Of a stretch of DNA of 64,000 bases, positions 1 to 12,207 are shown piece after piece. The DNA lies in assembly GCA_003999685.1 (NCBI GenBank), contig CP021222.1, positions 2,294,001-2,358,000 of the forward strand. Reading direction: 5' to 3'. Within the stretch, counting starts at the first letter, position 1; every line of letters begins with the position of its first letter. Both the position numbers and the translations under genes were made by a program. Below the pieces are notes generated by a model, which searched no databases, was not told where the DNA came from, and saw only the letters and a list, made by a program, of their open reading frames with translations. The DNA is from Taiwanofungus camphoratus. Its lineage: Eukaryota; Basidiomycota; Agaricomycetes; Polyporales; Taiwanofungaceae.

Positions 1-1852
1 TGGGCTACGACAACACGCCTTGTTTAATCTTGCGAGAAGACATTATCTAAATCATGAGTATGTAACATGCCGTAAGGTGAATAACATCTTGATCTATCCT
101 GTTGAGCCGTTTGTTCAATCTTCTCGGCATTGCAGTTCTTGCAAGAAGCGATTGGTGTTGCTCGGACTAGTAGTGACAGGATAACTTTGCAACATTGCAT
201 GAGGTCTGTTTCGTACTTGACTTAAATCCTTCAAGATCTGAATTCCTCCAGCATGCTACGTCGTCTTCCACCGCTTGAACGAGGTCGAAAAGCAATTCTG
301 AACGATATCCAGCCTGATCTTCACCCTCTCGAAATCTTGTATGATGTCAAAAAGTTTATGCAAATAGGCAATGTATGGCAAGACGCCCCGCATTGCTTAT
401 TCGAAGCTTATGTTTGATATGTTTGCAGCAACAACCGTTAACAGCATCGTTCGAGAAGATAGTCCAAGCAATGGGTTTATATGATCATTGGGTCGATGTC
501 CAAGGCGGTGCGTTTGTGGAAGCCGAGCAGTGGGGCTACCATGCTGTGCAGAGCGTGGTATGGAGTATGCACGGTAAGTCAGAAAATACGCAGCCGGGAC
601 TGCCTGATTCAACAATTGTGATCATAGGGTGCATTAAATTATCCGAGATCGAGGAGAATATTGTCACTGCCTTCACCGAGGTTGGTGGCGATGACAATAA
701 CCGAATGATCGTGACATTAAATCGAGGATATTATGTCGGTAGCTCACACTTAGATTCTGGTCAGTCAGATTGACTTATACCCAAATCATTTCCAGCGAGC
801 GCGCCAAGGCAGATATGAGGACGCGATCGCGATGCTACTCGAACCCGATGTGTGGCGAGGGCTTACACTCAACGACTACAATGTCTGGGCTTGCCAGATT
901 TGGCACATTCTCGTTTTACGAGCGAGCCGTCGGTTTGTCGAGGATCCGCTAAATGACTCACACCGTATATCTGACACTTGTTCGTCTAGTGGGCAAGAAC
1001 GTCAATTTGCCGACTTCTTAAGGCAGAAACGGCCTCATGGTCAATACATGGACAGAGAGTACTGGTTTAGGCCAGGAGACCCTCTCGGTTCTATGATACG
1101 TGATCCTCTGTATGAGGTCATGCAAATGCGGGTCAGCATTGAAAGTTTCCATACTGTCACAAACTAGTGTCTGACCGATAGGGTGTCAATCTCTCACAGG
1201 GGGTTGATCAGATGCACACGTGTATCGAGCAACTGTTAACAGCTCTCTGGCATGCAGAATTTCAGTGCAGATACGGGCTGTATAGGACCGCTATCATTCT
1301 GCTGGCGGATATCGGTCTTGAATTTGGGATGACCAAATGGTGTCGACGGCTCATCGATGAAATTATGCCTCAGGTGTGCTACCATGTTGCACGCATATAC
1401 TTTCATACACTACATGACATCTTCTGCTGTGCGGTAGATCATCAATGGCAACGAGCTCGAACAAAGAGCATTGGCATGTTTTACTCTCGCAAGATGTATA
1501 ATAGCCGCTGGGGACGCATCGGGTCTGTATCATTCCAACCCATGACTTGCCATCATCTGACTCAAACAATACTTGTCAAGCCGAATCTCTGCGAGAATGC
1601 CTTCCTTACCTCATACTTGCCGAAAAGGATTACGTTGCGCTTCAAATCTTCAGCTCGCTCCAGGATGTGCAATACCTGCTATCTGTTGTATATCACAATC
1701 TAGGTATGACCGATGAGAGGGATGATGCTGCATCGCGACACCAAAGTACAGAAGAGGTGCGCAAAATCGCTTCGGCGGTTGTAATAGAGGAGTGGGTGGT
1801 AGACGTCTGGGAAATAGTGGCGGAAGTTGGAGCCGCCCTTGCGGCAAGGTGA
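1..1852 (+). CDS. APC5: APC5-like anaphase-promoting complex subunit, C-terminal part
   Basis: The gene enters from the left edge, so its start is missing. About eight exons can be joined in one frame. Recognisable pieces are an exon near 140-208 reading LQEAIGVARTSSDRITLQHC, the pattern of the TPR helices that follow the Apc5 domain, and a last exon ending LPYLILAEKDY...LQDVQYLLSVVYHNLGM...EVGAALAAR. Introns of about 50-60 bp with GT...AG ends include 589-628 and 737-792. Apc5 is a scaffold TPR subunit of the APC/C, the ubiquitin ligase that drives mitotic exit. The helical-repeat character is seen directly; the Apc5 assignment rests on recalled family resemblance. Stop TGA at 1850-1852. No in-frame break is seen once introns are removed. 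Confidence 0.7.
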
Positions 1853-2171
1853 CGAAGGATGATTGTGTCTGGCAACCCATGTGTACTTCCGTTGCATGTA
1901 GTTATCAATGTGTAGCTATTATGAACACGGGCGGATCCAAATGGAAAAGTGCAGAAGACGGACAAGATCAACAATTGTGAGCATTGTTCCAATAATCGAT
2001 TATTATGTTGGCCATAACCCGCGCAGGTTTACAAGTTACTAACGATGCCACAGTACACTCTGTGCCGGCAATAAGGGCACACGGAGTGGTCAACAACGTA
2101 CAAGAATAAACGGACAAGGGTTTCACGGTATGCCGAACAAATACATTGACAAAGAAATTCAGAACATGAAA
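1853..2171. other. Intergenic, no gene seen
   Basis: Convergent 3' flanks of the APC5-like gene (+) and the decayed monooxygenase copy (-). Only short chance open frames are present. Confidence 0.5.
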
Positions 2172-3631
2172 TTACCTGGAACCCAAGCCACTTAATCTCC
2201 AAGCCGCCATCATCCTGACCCACCTATACCTTGCTAGGGACTTGATCAAAACATTCCTCACCATACCAAAGGCATCGGAATAAATCAGAGAAACTGGGTC
2301 GACCGGCCGGGTAAGAAGACACTCAGGAACTGCTTCGTTAAGCGGATCACGGCCGGTGCACGCTGACGTCGGTCAATGGCTCATAGACGTAGAAAAGACT
2401 CCGCATCATCACTATGAGAAGAGACCTTGACGAGATAAGCAGCAATAGCAGGACCTAAAGCTACTGCATCGCGCAGGCCTGATTCATGCCTTGGCCCCCC
2501 GCCGGCGAATGGATATGCGCTGCGTCTCCCACAAGAAGAACTATTCCGGCCTGATTTGTCTCTCACTTAGATACGTAAAACGTGTCGGCAACAGCAGAGT
2601 GTGTCCTGATACGAGTTGACCAATGCGTCTGAGATATAGTCGAAGGTGTAGGGGCAACAGGTTTGCTAGACGATGCCTCAATGTGCCTTGGACCCATACG
2701 TCCACGAGCCTTTTGGATGTATGATGTAGGTGGCGCAGAGGAGGGTGTACCTGAGAATGAAGGGATACCCACAATGATACGGTGTTTTTGCACAGATGTG
2801 CCTTCCGATCTCCTTCGTAAAGCTGTGATGGAAAACGCATTGTCAAGCGAGAGAATGAAGGTAATGCTGTCATCTGGAAGTGGAGGTGGAACATCGAAGG
2901 TGACATCGGCCAGTACCATTTGTGAGATTCTACCGGAGGTGTTTGACATGGTCGCACCGTCAGGATCAACAAAGCCGACACCAACAACACAGCGAAACTA
3001 TACTCTAACCAGTTAGAGCTTCCAGAAGGGTGATTCAAATCTAGTGACTTACCGTGGATCTGGCTCCATCAGCACCGATGACACAACGAGCACGGACGAC
3101 TTGTCTGTTTTCGAAGAGCACGTCAATGCTATGACTGGTATCATCATTCCTCTTCGTGTCAACTGCTCTGTGGGGTCTCAGTATATTGACTCCGCATTCA
3201 CACAACTACTGTTCCAAGACTTCATCTGTGATAAATTGAGGGACGATGAGAGCCATGGGATACCTTGTGTAAGTGGCAAGAGTGTCGAATTTAGCCACTG
3301 TGATAAATGTGGTACCGGTCCAGAAATCCATCGAGGCGATCCGTGTTCCAGCATCTACCAGAGGCTTCGCACATCCTATACTGTCTAATGCATCCTCAAA
3401 AGCAACTCATATTAGCACTTCGTAGACCAGCCTGAGACGACACCGATAAGTAGCGATCACCTCAAGAGTTGCAGCATAGACAACGAGGGCGCGAGATGTA
3501 TTCTCCCCCCGAAAAGTAGCATCCACTATAGTGATGTCTTGACATCCCTCCTTCAAGAGCGACAAGACACACGCCATCCCTGTCGGACCTGCTCCAACAA
3601 TAACAACATCAGTGCTCGGTAGAAGAGTCAT
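2172..3631 (-). pseudogene. FAD-dependent monooxygenase, decayed tandem copy
   Basis: Paralogue of the intact gene at 4398-5859 with the same three-exon layout. The N-terminus at 3631 keeps a Rossmann motif (VIVGAGPTGMACVLSLL) and a GENTSRALVVYAATLEV stretch matching the neighbour. Exon 2 contains an in-frame TAG at 3206-3208, where the intact copy has a Leu-Gly-Asp segment. In exon 3 the frame stops after TFYVSK (near 2572). The FAD-binding GDAAHIHSPAGGQGMN motif follows, then a 1-nt deletion shifts the frame. The last traces match the neighbour's C-terminus near 2172-2220. This is a host gene that lost function after duplication. The alternative, several extra introns, is less likely because breaks fall inside conserved motifs. 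Confidence 0.8.
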
Positions 3632-4397
3632 GGGTGTAGACTACAGACAAAGCTGCAGTAGACGGCATGGTATTTATAAGGATAACATCTGTATCACTGT
3701 CTAGCCGTGAGGACCTACTGGGTATCCCATCGATTTACTGCCCATGGATTGGCTATTCTAGCCATCTTCGACTGTCGTAATAGGCTTTCGTTGACCCGTG
3801 AGTGTTTGGGTGCTTGTTCTTAACTCAATTATGTAAGTGTTTGTATGCCTGTCCTAGTAAACATTATCAGTCTTCGGATACGTGTTAGGATACGAACTGC
3901 CTGTCAGTGGTATCACGACGGTGGCACATGAATACCTTACGCCGACATCTCGTCAGGAATCCATTGTTAGCTATGGGTTAAGAATGAACGTAAGTATCAA
4001 GGCAGCACCGTCGAAAGAAACAGAGCACGCGATACCAAGTCCGTGCTGTTTTGCCATTCGAGATAGTGGAACGACAGGCCAGCGACCGAGTGATCAGACC
4101 AATGGCGAGATAGAGTACCATATGGTACATAAATCGGGTTCGGCTCAAGCTCAAGTGCATTCGAGTTGTCGAATGTCGTCCAATCAGCATTCTTATTTAT
4201 AAAATTCTTGTCGCTCCGGGAGACGAGCCAATGCAAATGATGGCACAGGACACAGTCGACCTCTACCTGAGTATATAAATTCGTTGCTAGTAATCATCAC
4301 ATCACATAGCACCCAGCTCAATGGGCGATATATACTTTGGAACATGCCCTGAAAATCTGTGAGAAAATAATCAAGACCTATAATTCATAACAGTCAC
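3632..4397. other. Intergenic between the monooxygenase copies
   Basis: Holds the former promoter of the decayed copy, with a TATAAATA-like box on the minus strand near 3671-3680, and the 3' flank of the intact copy. No coding stretch is supported. Confidence 0.4.
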
Positions 4398-5859
4398 CTA
4401 ATACCCCAATCCACTCAGCTTCCAGGCCACCATCATCCTGACCCATCTAAACTTGGTGAAGACTCGGAGTAAGACATTTCTTACTCTTGCTAACCTCACC
4501 GGGATAATCCCGAATAGCCAGGTTGTTCGGTCAGGCAAAGTCATAACATCAAAAAGTCGCTTGGTCATGCGGATGATGGTCAGAGCACGTTCTCGACGAG
4601 CAGTAGCCCATAGCCGCAGGGGTATCTCTGCGTTGTCCAAACTCTCCATAGACGAGACCCCTTTCAAATAGGCTGCAAGTGCAGGGCCTAGAGCCATTGC
4701 ATCGCGTAACCCTAAGTTCATTCCTTGTCCTCCTAAGGGAGGATGGATGTGCGCCGCATCTCCTACGAGGAGAATGACTCCACTAGGCATGTTCTCACTG
4801 GGTACATGTGTGAAGAATGTATCAGCAATTGCTGAATGTATCCTGAACCGCGTCGCCCAATGCGTCTGGGATATAGTCGGAAGTGCGGTGACAGCATCGA
4901 CAGATGATGACTTGATGCGCCTTGGCCCCCATGCATCCACGAGAGTCTGAATGTATGACGTAGACGGTGCATGTGGTGGCGTGCCTAAGGACCATGGGAT
5001 GCCAACAGCAATGCGGTACAACTGTTCAGATGTACCTTCGGGTCTCTTCGGTGGTAAGGCAGCGATGAGAAAACCGTTGTCACGAGAGAGAACGAAGATA
5101 AGACCACTATCTGGGAGCGAAAGTGGAGTAGTGAAGGTGACATCCGCAATGACTGCCTGCGAGAAAAGACCAGAACTGCTTGTTACTGCACGATCCGGAT
5201 CGTCGAAGCTAACACCAGCGGTGCGACGAACCTTTGATGCGAAGGTATGAGATATTCAGAGGCAGGAATGAGGGATATCAGTACTCGCTTACCGTGGATT
5301 TGGCACCGTCAGCGCCGATGACACAGCGTGCATGTATTATCGAGCCGTCTTCAAAAAAGACGTCAGTGATGTGGGCGTCCTGATCGTTCCTCTTCATATC
5401 GACCACTTTGTATGGTCTTAGAACAGTGACCCCGCGTTTGCGCAATCTATCTCCCAAAATGCATTCCGTAGTGGCTTGAGGGATTATGAGAACCATCGGG
5501 TATCTTGTATAGGGCGAAAGACTGTCGAAGCTCACGGGCTTGACAAATGTACTGCCGGTCCAGATACTGAATGATGTGGCACAAATTCCAGCTTTGACGA
5601 GGGCCTCTGCACAGCCCAACCTATCCAATTCCTATGAAAGTCGATTATCATTGAACTAGGTACAAAGACGTCACCCGGACATACCTACCTCAAGAGTTGC
5701 CGCATGTATAATGAGCGCGCGGGACGTGTTCTCGCCCTCGAGAATGCTATCGACTACAGTGATATCCAAACATCCCTGTTCCAAGAGCGATAGAGCACAG
5801 GTCATACCTGCCGGCCCTGCCCCAACGATGAGGATGTCTGTGCTTTGTGGAAGAGTCAT
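4398..5859 (-). CDS. FAD-dependent monooxygenase (phenol hydroxylase-like, FAD_binding_3)
   Basis: Three exons (about 5859-5692, 5627-5294, 5232-4398) encode roughly 440 residues. Exon 1 gives MTLPQSTDILIVGAGPAGMT, a GxGxxG dinucleotide-binding motif close to the start. Exon 2 ends in ARCVIGADGAKSTV, the DG motif that contacts FAD and NAD(P)H. Exon 3 carries GDAAHIHPPLGGQGMNLGLR, the second FAD-binding GD motif. These are hallmarks of group A flavoprotein hydroxylases acting on aromatic or polyketide-type substrates. The substrate cannot be inferred, and no thioredoxin-like C-terminal domain of classical phenol hydroxylases is seen. A start further upstream at 5967 is open but adds 36 unconserved residues. 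The ATG at 5859 matches the paralogue's start. Confidence 0.85.
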
Positions 5860-6465
5860 GCCACGTAAATTTGATGGGGAACGATGTGCAACCAGGAAGG
5901 TATTTGACCAGAATTCTAAGTCCTTATCGCGGACATCCGAATAGGGTGACAAAGGTAGATCTTGCAACTTCCGTTACTGCGCCATTCAGTATTTTTTCTT
6001 GGTGCCGATTGATTCTTTCATGTAATGATCCTAAGCTGGCGGTCAACGCAGCTCACGCGAACTTCCTGGTGTTCGAGTGGTTGTATCCCCGTCAAGGAAG
6101 CAGTACAATCAAGATGCTCCTGATGCGATCCATTCTAGTTCTCTGCGAGAACAGTGGTGTTCCAACACGACGTTGTAGATGTGTACCCTGTGCCGTCGCG
6201 TTGACTACATTACCTCGAAGGGAGACACACGAGAATAACAAATAATACCGTCTAGCAAATAGGAACAGTCTCATTATAGTCCAGCCTGTGAAGTTGCAGC
6301 TTAGAGGGAAAATCAGAAAGATACAATTTGACAAGAGTGGGAGTGACAGGATGCATCGCTTCAAAAAGGCGCTCAGTACTTGTGATCGAGAGCATCACGC
6401 AAGTTGCCGGGGGGATACTTGGAAAAATTAGTGTGCTATTTAATTTCTTGGACTGTGTAACGAGC
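5860..6465. other. Shared upstream region of the monooxygenase (-) and MetAP1 (+)
   Basis: About 600 bp between divergent start codons, so presumably both promoters. No convincing TATA box or coding stretch was identified. Confidence 0.4.
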
Positions 6466-8366
6466 ATGAGTGCCGGAATTCGTTGTCAGAGCACTATATG
6501 TCCCAATGGGCATCCTCCTTCACGTCTGGAATGTCCGACATGTAACAAGTCAGTAGTTGAGTTCTCAAGAGAAGCCTCTTTCCCATTTTATACTTCGTAG
6601 GCTCGGTATCAAAGGTTCCTTCTTCTGTGGACAAGAATGTTTCAAGGCAGGTTGTGAGTGAGATTAGGACATCTCACACTATGGTTTTATTCACTATGCC
6701 AGTCGTGCGTGAAAACGATAGGGGTGAGTTAAGGGGTGGACCTCGTAAATATTTCTAGCTGACAACATGTGCAGAAGACGCACAAGTTGATACATGATAT
6801 CGCGACTCGTCAACCAAGCGATCCCAATCAAGGTTTTCATCTCACTCTGCACGATCATAAATATGCTAACCGCAATGCAATTATCATAGATGGAACATTC
6901 AACCCTTTCGTGGGTTTCAATTTCACAGGCACCTTGAGACCCGTTTACCCGCTTTCCCCAACACGCCTCGTACCAGAGCATATTGTGAGACCAGATTATG
7001 CTGAAGACGGTACGATCAAAAGATTGTTCTGGTCGGTGAAAACCACTATGTGAGCCGGCCATGACATTTCCTTTGTTTTAGGAACGCCAATATCGGAGAA
7101 CAGAAAGGCTGGTCAGCCCCCGCGAATATTGAATGCAGTGGAGATTGAGAAGATGCGGACAGTATGCAAAGTGAGTATCACCTGGATGGATCCCAACTAG
7201 CGAATCATGGCAGCCAGTGGGTCTGACTACTATAACGCTAGTTAGCGCGCGAAGTCCTCGACATCGCTGCAGCACACGTACGGCCTGGTATCACCACTGA
7301 TGAGGTAGATGAAATAGTGCACAATGCTACTATCGAGAGAGATGCGTATCCTTCTCCTCTGAATTATCGTGGTTTCCCCAAGTCGGTTTGCACGTACGTG
7401 AAGTGTTAATGATGCTCATGTCTGCTGGACTCGGAGTTGTTCTTGACGCTGTAGGTCTATAAACGAAGTTATCTGCCATGGAATTCCAGACAAGAGGAAG
7501 CTGCAAGAGGGTGATATCGTCAACATTGGTAAGCGCTCAAATAGTGAAAAGTAGTCAATTGTTGTTCACCTCGCCTTTACAGATGTGACGCTCTATAAAG
7601 ACGGTGTGTACGACGGAATTTTGAATCACGCTTTCTTCATCTTAGTGTTCTCTTCAGGATTTCACGGTGACCTCAACGAGACGTATCCCGTTGGCAAGGT
7701 CGATAACGACTCCAAAAAGCTCATGCGCGTGACTCGCCAATGCCTTGACGAAGCAATCAAGCTGTGCAAGCCGGGCGCCCTCTTCCGAGACCTAGGCAAA
7801 ACTATGTGCGTCTCATGCTTACCTTACTACATCCCGTGGGCGTTATTGATCTCCAATGTGATCAAGTGAGCCAATCGCACGGGCGAATGGCTGTGCAGTT
7901 GTCCGCACGTATTGCGGGCATGGTATCAACGATCTCTTCCATTGTGCCCCAAACGTGCCCCACTATGCCAAAAACCGGGCGGTCGGCACGATGAAACCAG
8001 GCATGGTACGCAGTGCTTTCTCATGATTCTGGCGTGTGCACGCATGCTGAATGTTACCCAGACCTTCACAATCGAACCTGTATGTTTGTCAGTTTGTGCA
8101 GGCCGTACACGTTCCTCACCATCCTTCCAGATGATTAATATAGGCCATAGTTGGGACCAGGTGCATTGGCCCGATGACTGGACAGCAACCACGATTGATG
8201 GCAAGCGCAGTGCGCAGTTTGAGGAGACCCTGCTGTAAGTGGTTTTTCCTTCTCGGTTTTGGGCCCAGAACTATCATATGACAGTCGCTAACTTTGCCAC
8301 AGTATTACTGAGAGCGGTGTAGAAATATTGACGGAAGGGAAAAAAAGGGAAGATTTGTATGACTAA
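6466..8366 (+). CDS. MAP1: Methionine aminopeptidase 1 with N-terminal zinc finger
   Basis: Removes the initiator methionine from nascent proteins at the ribosome. From ATG 6466 the first exon reads [22 protein letters not shown] and joins [16 protein letters not shown], the Cys-rich zinc finger of type 1 enzymes. The catalytic pita-bread domain follows over about eight further exons. Metal ligands are recognisable: an ICHGIP histidine, the two aspartates in the DVTLYKDG and [12 protein letters not shown] segments, the [11 protein letters not shown] histidine, FTIEP and the final [10 protein letters not shown] glutamate. The gene ends [10 protein letters not shown] with TAA at 8364-8366. The junction between the zinc finger and the THKLIH segment (6649-6775) could not be solved with GT...AG in frame; a GC donor or a micro-exon may be used. 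Cytosolic localisation is inferred from the type 1 architecture. Confidence 0.93.
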
Positions 8367-8611
8367 GACTGGATTTTCCATGTGTACATTTCCTATTGCA
8401 TCACATCAGCTCGTTTCTATCTCTGGTCACGCAAGGTTGTAGACTGTAGGCAATGCATATTACTTACGTGGCAGACATAGTCTAGTCAGCGAAGGTCATT
8501 ATCGCTCGGGTGCAGCAAATACACAAGATATTGATTGAATCATTTAACCTATCACATAACCCCTGCATGGCCAATACTAGATCCGTGATTATCCGATTCA
8601 CTCTGAAACTC
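8367..8611. other. Short intergenic between convergent 3' ends
   Basis: 3' flanks of MetAP1 (+) and the downstream GPAT copy (-). Nothing else seen. Confidence 0.4.
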
Positions 8612-11255
8612 TTACTGCGAACGATGTCGGAAGTGTAGCCCATCAATTTTGGAATACACGACCTGCCTGCTCGGGTTGAGCAGCATTGAACCGTCCTGCG
8701 ACTTGTGCAAATCGGCATAGGAGCCTCCTCGCATCTGGCTATGTCCCTTGACATATCTCAAGACGTTGTCATAGTCGCCTGCCTCGTCATCCGATGTATA
8801 TGAAGTCAACGCGTTGCCCGGTTCCTCGTCTCGCGTGCTCCTTGGCCGAGTACCTGTTTCGTGGCCAGCACTTGCACTCCAACCGAAGAGGCGTTCGTCC
8901 AGCCATGACTGCAATAGCTCTTAGAGACGCATTGACGGTATTTTATGAATTCACCTCACCATGGGATGTACTAGCAGATTGCCCTGGGCACCTATATCTC
9001 GAGTTCCACTCTTCCGTCGCCATATACCATGCATTCCTGAAGGTACACTGGCTGAAGGAATCGATGTGTACAACTGTCAGGAGTAGAAGTTCATTAGATC
9101 AACAGGTGCATGGCAACCGGGAGTTGGACTGCGTACCCCATCCATATCTTCGTACACTTGAGGACCGAATTCGCAGATGACCTCGGCCAATTCATTGGCA
9201 ACGTCAATCCTCATTGCCTTCAATCTGTCTAGCGAATGCTGTTGTCCAGGAATCAGCGCCACTATCAAAGGCGGTAGAGATCTATGTCACATATTAGCTG
9301 TGAATCAATTATTACTACTTGGACTAACTTCAGAACATCCATGCCAGCTTCTCCGAATTTTAGCGCTGCATAGCCAACGAAGGAGAGACTGATGATAACC
9401 ATGAACGGCGTCGTGATTTGCCACTTCAGAGGGGCATTGGCCTTGATTACAAGAATGGTGACGAAAGAAGCATAGGCGCCGTATAATATCGGGGCTAATA
9501 TCAGGGAAATTAAGATCTTCCAGGTTGCTAGAACATCGCGTCCCGCCACTTTGACAGTAGAAGCGGCTAGGGCCTCTGAATCCGGTTTCAGTTCTACGCC
9601 ATCTTATGAGCAAGTGAAACAGATGCCTGCATACCTGAGGCCTTTTTCCTCGACATGACAGAAGCAACCAGGAAGATCGGCCCATTCAAAATGAGTCCTG
9701 GAAGCGCCAATATGAACCATACTAGCAGAACACCCGAACGATATGTGAGAAGACCTAAGGTCTTCCAGTTCGCTTTCCGAGCACCCATAACCTATGGAGG
9801 ATTGTCTTCAAAGGTACTTGATTATTAGCAATTTTCAGGACCGACCTGATGGTCGCATAGACCAAGATCTCGAATGGAACGATTGTACTTTAACACATCT
9901 GCGCGCAGTTCCTTGACCTTTGGTTCATCTTTGAAATGGTGGTACGCTGTGAGGAAACGCCTATTAATCTCGACTACCTGACCCAAAGTTGGATGTCGTC
10001 CAGGGGTCTTGTACAGCCGACGTGCGGCTTGAACCAGCTATATACGAACCCGAAGAGGACTCAATGCGCGTCACGAAGAATAGTAAGGAATGACTTGCAA
10101 TCAGTGTGTCATAGTCTGGTGCTCGGACGGTCACAGTCTTGAGTCCATCGGAGACCAAGTCCAGTAGCTTGTTAACAGCTTCTCTTCTCTGCGCGCCTCC
10201 CTCCTTGAACTTCTCTACAAGATTCGGAGGGACATCCATTGCTTCACCAAATTCTACCACTGCGCGGGATCGGAAGCAATGTGCGTGAAAATATGACAGC
10301 CCTACTGGTACTATCTTGACTCTGACATTCGGATCATTGGTCATGGCACCCAGGGCCATGATAGAGACACCGGCTTTGAGCGGAAGCAGGTCTGTGCGAT
10401 CATGGCTGCCACCTACCAGAGACAGTGCCTTCAATACACAAACTGTGTTGATAAAGGGACGAGACAAACCCTCGGGGAAGACGCATATACACCCACCGCT
10501 TGTAAGGCATTGATGGACGTTCTGGTACATCTTACGTTGGTCGACGAATGGCACCTTCTTGAACTCAAGACCCTGCTTTCCTTCCGCCTTGAGTTCCGCA
10601 ATCTTCTCCCGAAATTTAAAAGTGCCATTCTCACTATCACTTGCAAATTCCCTCACGATCCTGAGCTCTGTGTCAGAGATTACCTCCATCACTTCGGCAG
10701 CCGATGAGTCAATAGATTTAGGAAGTCTAATCTGCATTTTGGGAGCGAACTCCGACAAGAAACAAGTTCCATGACCAATGACTAGGCAGGGATCATCTTC
10801 AGAGAGGACAATATATCCTATACCCGGCCTGGCATTATCCGACGCGCGGACAACCGGGACTTCAGCCAATGAGTGATAATTGCAACTTTGAAAATTAGGA
10901 CGCACTGCTTGACATCATTCTTGCGAAGAAACCTATAAGCCTGTTTTCCATACTCTTCGCCGCTACGAGGAACTGCACACGCCGCCCCGTTTCTCTGTAC
11001 ACTGGCAATGCCAATAACAGATCGAGGAGCTGTCATCGAGACTGCCAGCTTAGCCATAAGAATATCCGGAAGCATAATGCATAACATTATACGTACCTGA
11101 TTGTTATGAGGGCCAGCCACGAGAATAACAGGCCCATCGCGAGGAATGTGAAATGTCCCTCTTGGCCGTACCTCACGAAAGAAAATGTTGACTACCGTCT
11201 TCCACAATGTCAGGGCGGTATCGTAAAGGAGGTCCCGATATTTAGGGAGTTGCAT
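8612..11255 (-). CDS. Glycerol-3-phosphate/DHAP acyltransferase, copy A (Gpt2/Sct1 type)
   Basis: First enzyme of glycerolipid synthesis, in the ER or lipid-droplet membrane. The start at 11255 reads LLYDTALTLWKTVVNIFFREVRPRG, then FHIPRDGPVILVAGPHNNQ. The next exon supplies LLDLLLALPVYRE, completing the H-x4-D catalytic motif across an intron. Further blocks are PFVDQRKMYQNVHQCL, FPEG joined to GSHDRTDLLPLKAG, and VKIVPVGLSYFHAH. The C-terminal half has several hydrophobic helices (near 9770-9600 and 9550-9265), then KAMRIDVANELAEVICEFGP and a Ser/Asp-rich tail (GDYDNVLRYVKGHSQ) ending at 8612. The length is close to the roughly 750 residues usual for fungal Gpt2/Sct1. The tail is shorter than copy B's by about 40 residues. 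It lies 952 bp downstream of copy B in the same direction. Confidence 0.88.
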
Positions 11256-12207
11256 TGGTTGTTGCTAGAGTCGTCTCAGCGGCAGCAAGCCTCAGTCCCC
11301 AAAATAAGTACGATACTGCGCGGTCCCTACTTGGTGCATAAGTTTCATTGTCAGGCGTCTAAGGGCAACCCCAGGCTGTCCCCAGCCGCTTACCAAAGCT
11401 CTTGTATTGATATTCATCGCAGAAACGAGTAGCAGTCGACCTGGTTGTTTGACTCGAAATTCCCAGTGATCCTCTGTAAAAAAAAAAAGCGTAGTCAATG
11501 TGCACAGATTGCAGGGCAGTCATGCACCAGAGGCAAGAAATTTGACTAGTTAAGTTGTGTAATTTTGGTACCAGAAGGTGACTAAGGCCGACTTTCATTT
11601 GTTACAGAGGGTGATCCCTGAAGTAACATGACTAGGTAGTAAGTAGCGATAGGAAAAGTCATTTATGGAGAGCATTGAGCAAGAAAAGCCATCGTATCAG
11701 CGCTCAGCTCGACCTTCAGACTATTGCGAGCGCAGAGTTGGCAGCTACAATATCACGTCCTCCGCTCATCGGAGTCTGTTGCACACGTCTCGCGACCACT
11801 CAACCACTCAGCTCAACTGTGTGATAGTGTATCCACCCATTTCTGAGATTTGGCAAAACACAGAATTCATCTTTAACCATGACGGACCCAGTGATAACAC
11901 CGGCAACTGTCGCAGGCAAGTACTCGTTTATGTAAGACGTCGACAACATTACATCAGGATGCATGCAAGTGTTGTGCCGATGTGGAAATCCTGGCCCTAG
12001 GTAGGAAGCTGTATCACCGCAACTGCGGCTAATCCGAGTCGTATGTCGTATCATTTGAGTACATAAGTAATGTCTTTCTGATGAGATAGAGGCCATCAAG
12101 GTTTTGTGAACATATACAGCCGCAGCGAAGCCGACCGACCAGTGGCCGGTGGTTTGTATAATGTTCTAGTATGTCTGCCCTATTTATGTGGCACTCAGAA
12201 CCATCCC
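11256..12207. other. Intergenic between the two GPAT copies
   Basis: Promoter region of copy A and 3' flank of copy B. It contains an A-rich run near 11477-11488 and no supported gene. A 111-codon open frame near 11665-12000 has no recognisable features. Confidence 0.4.
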
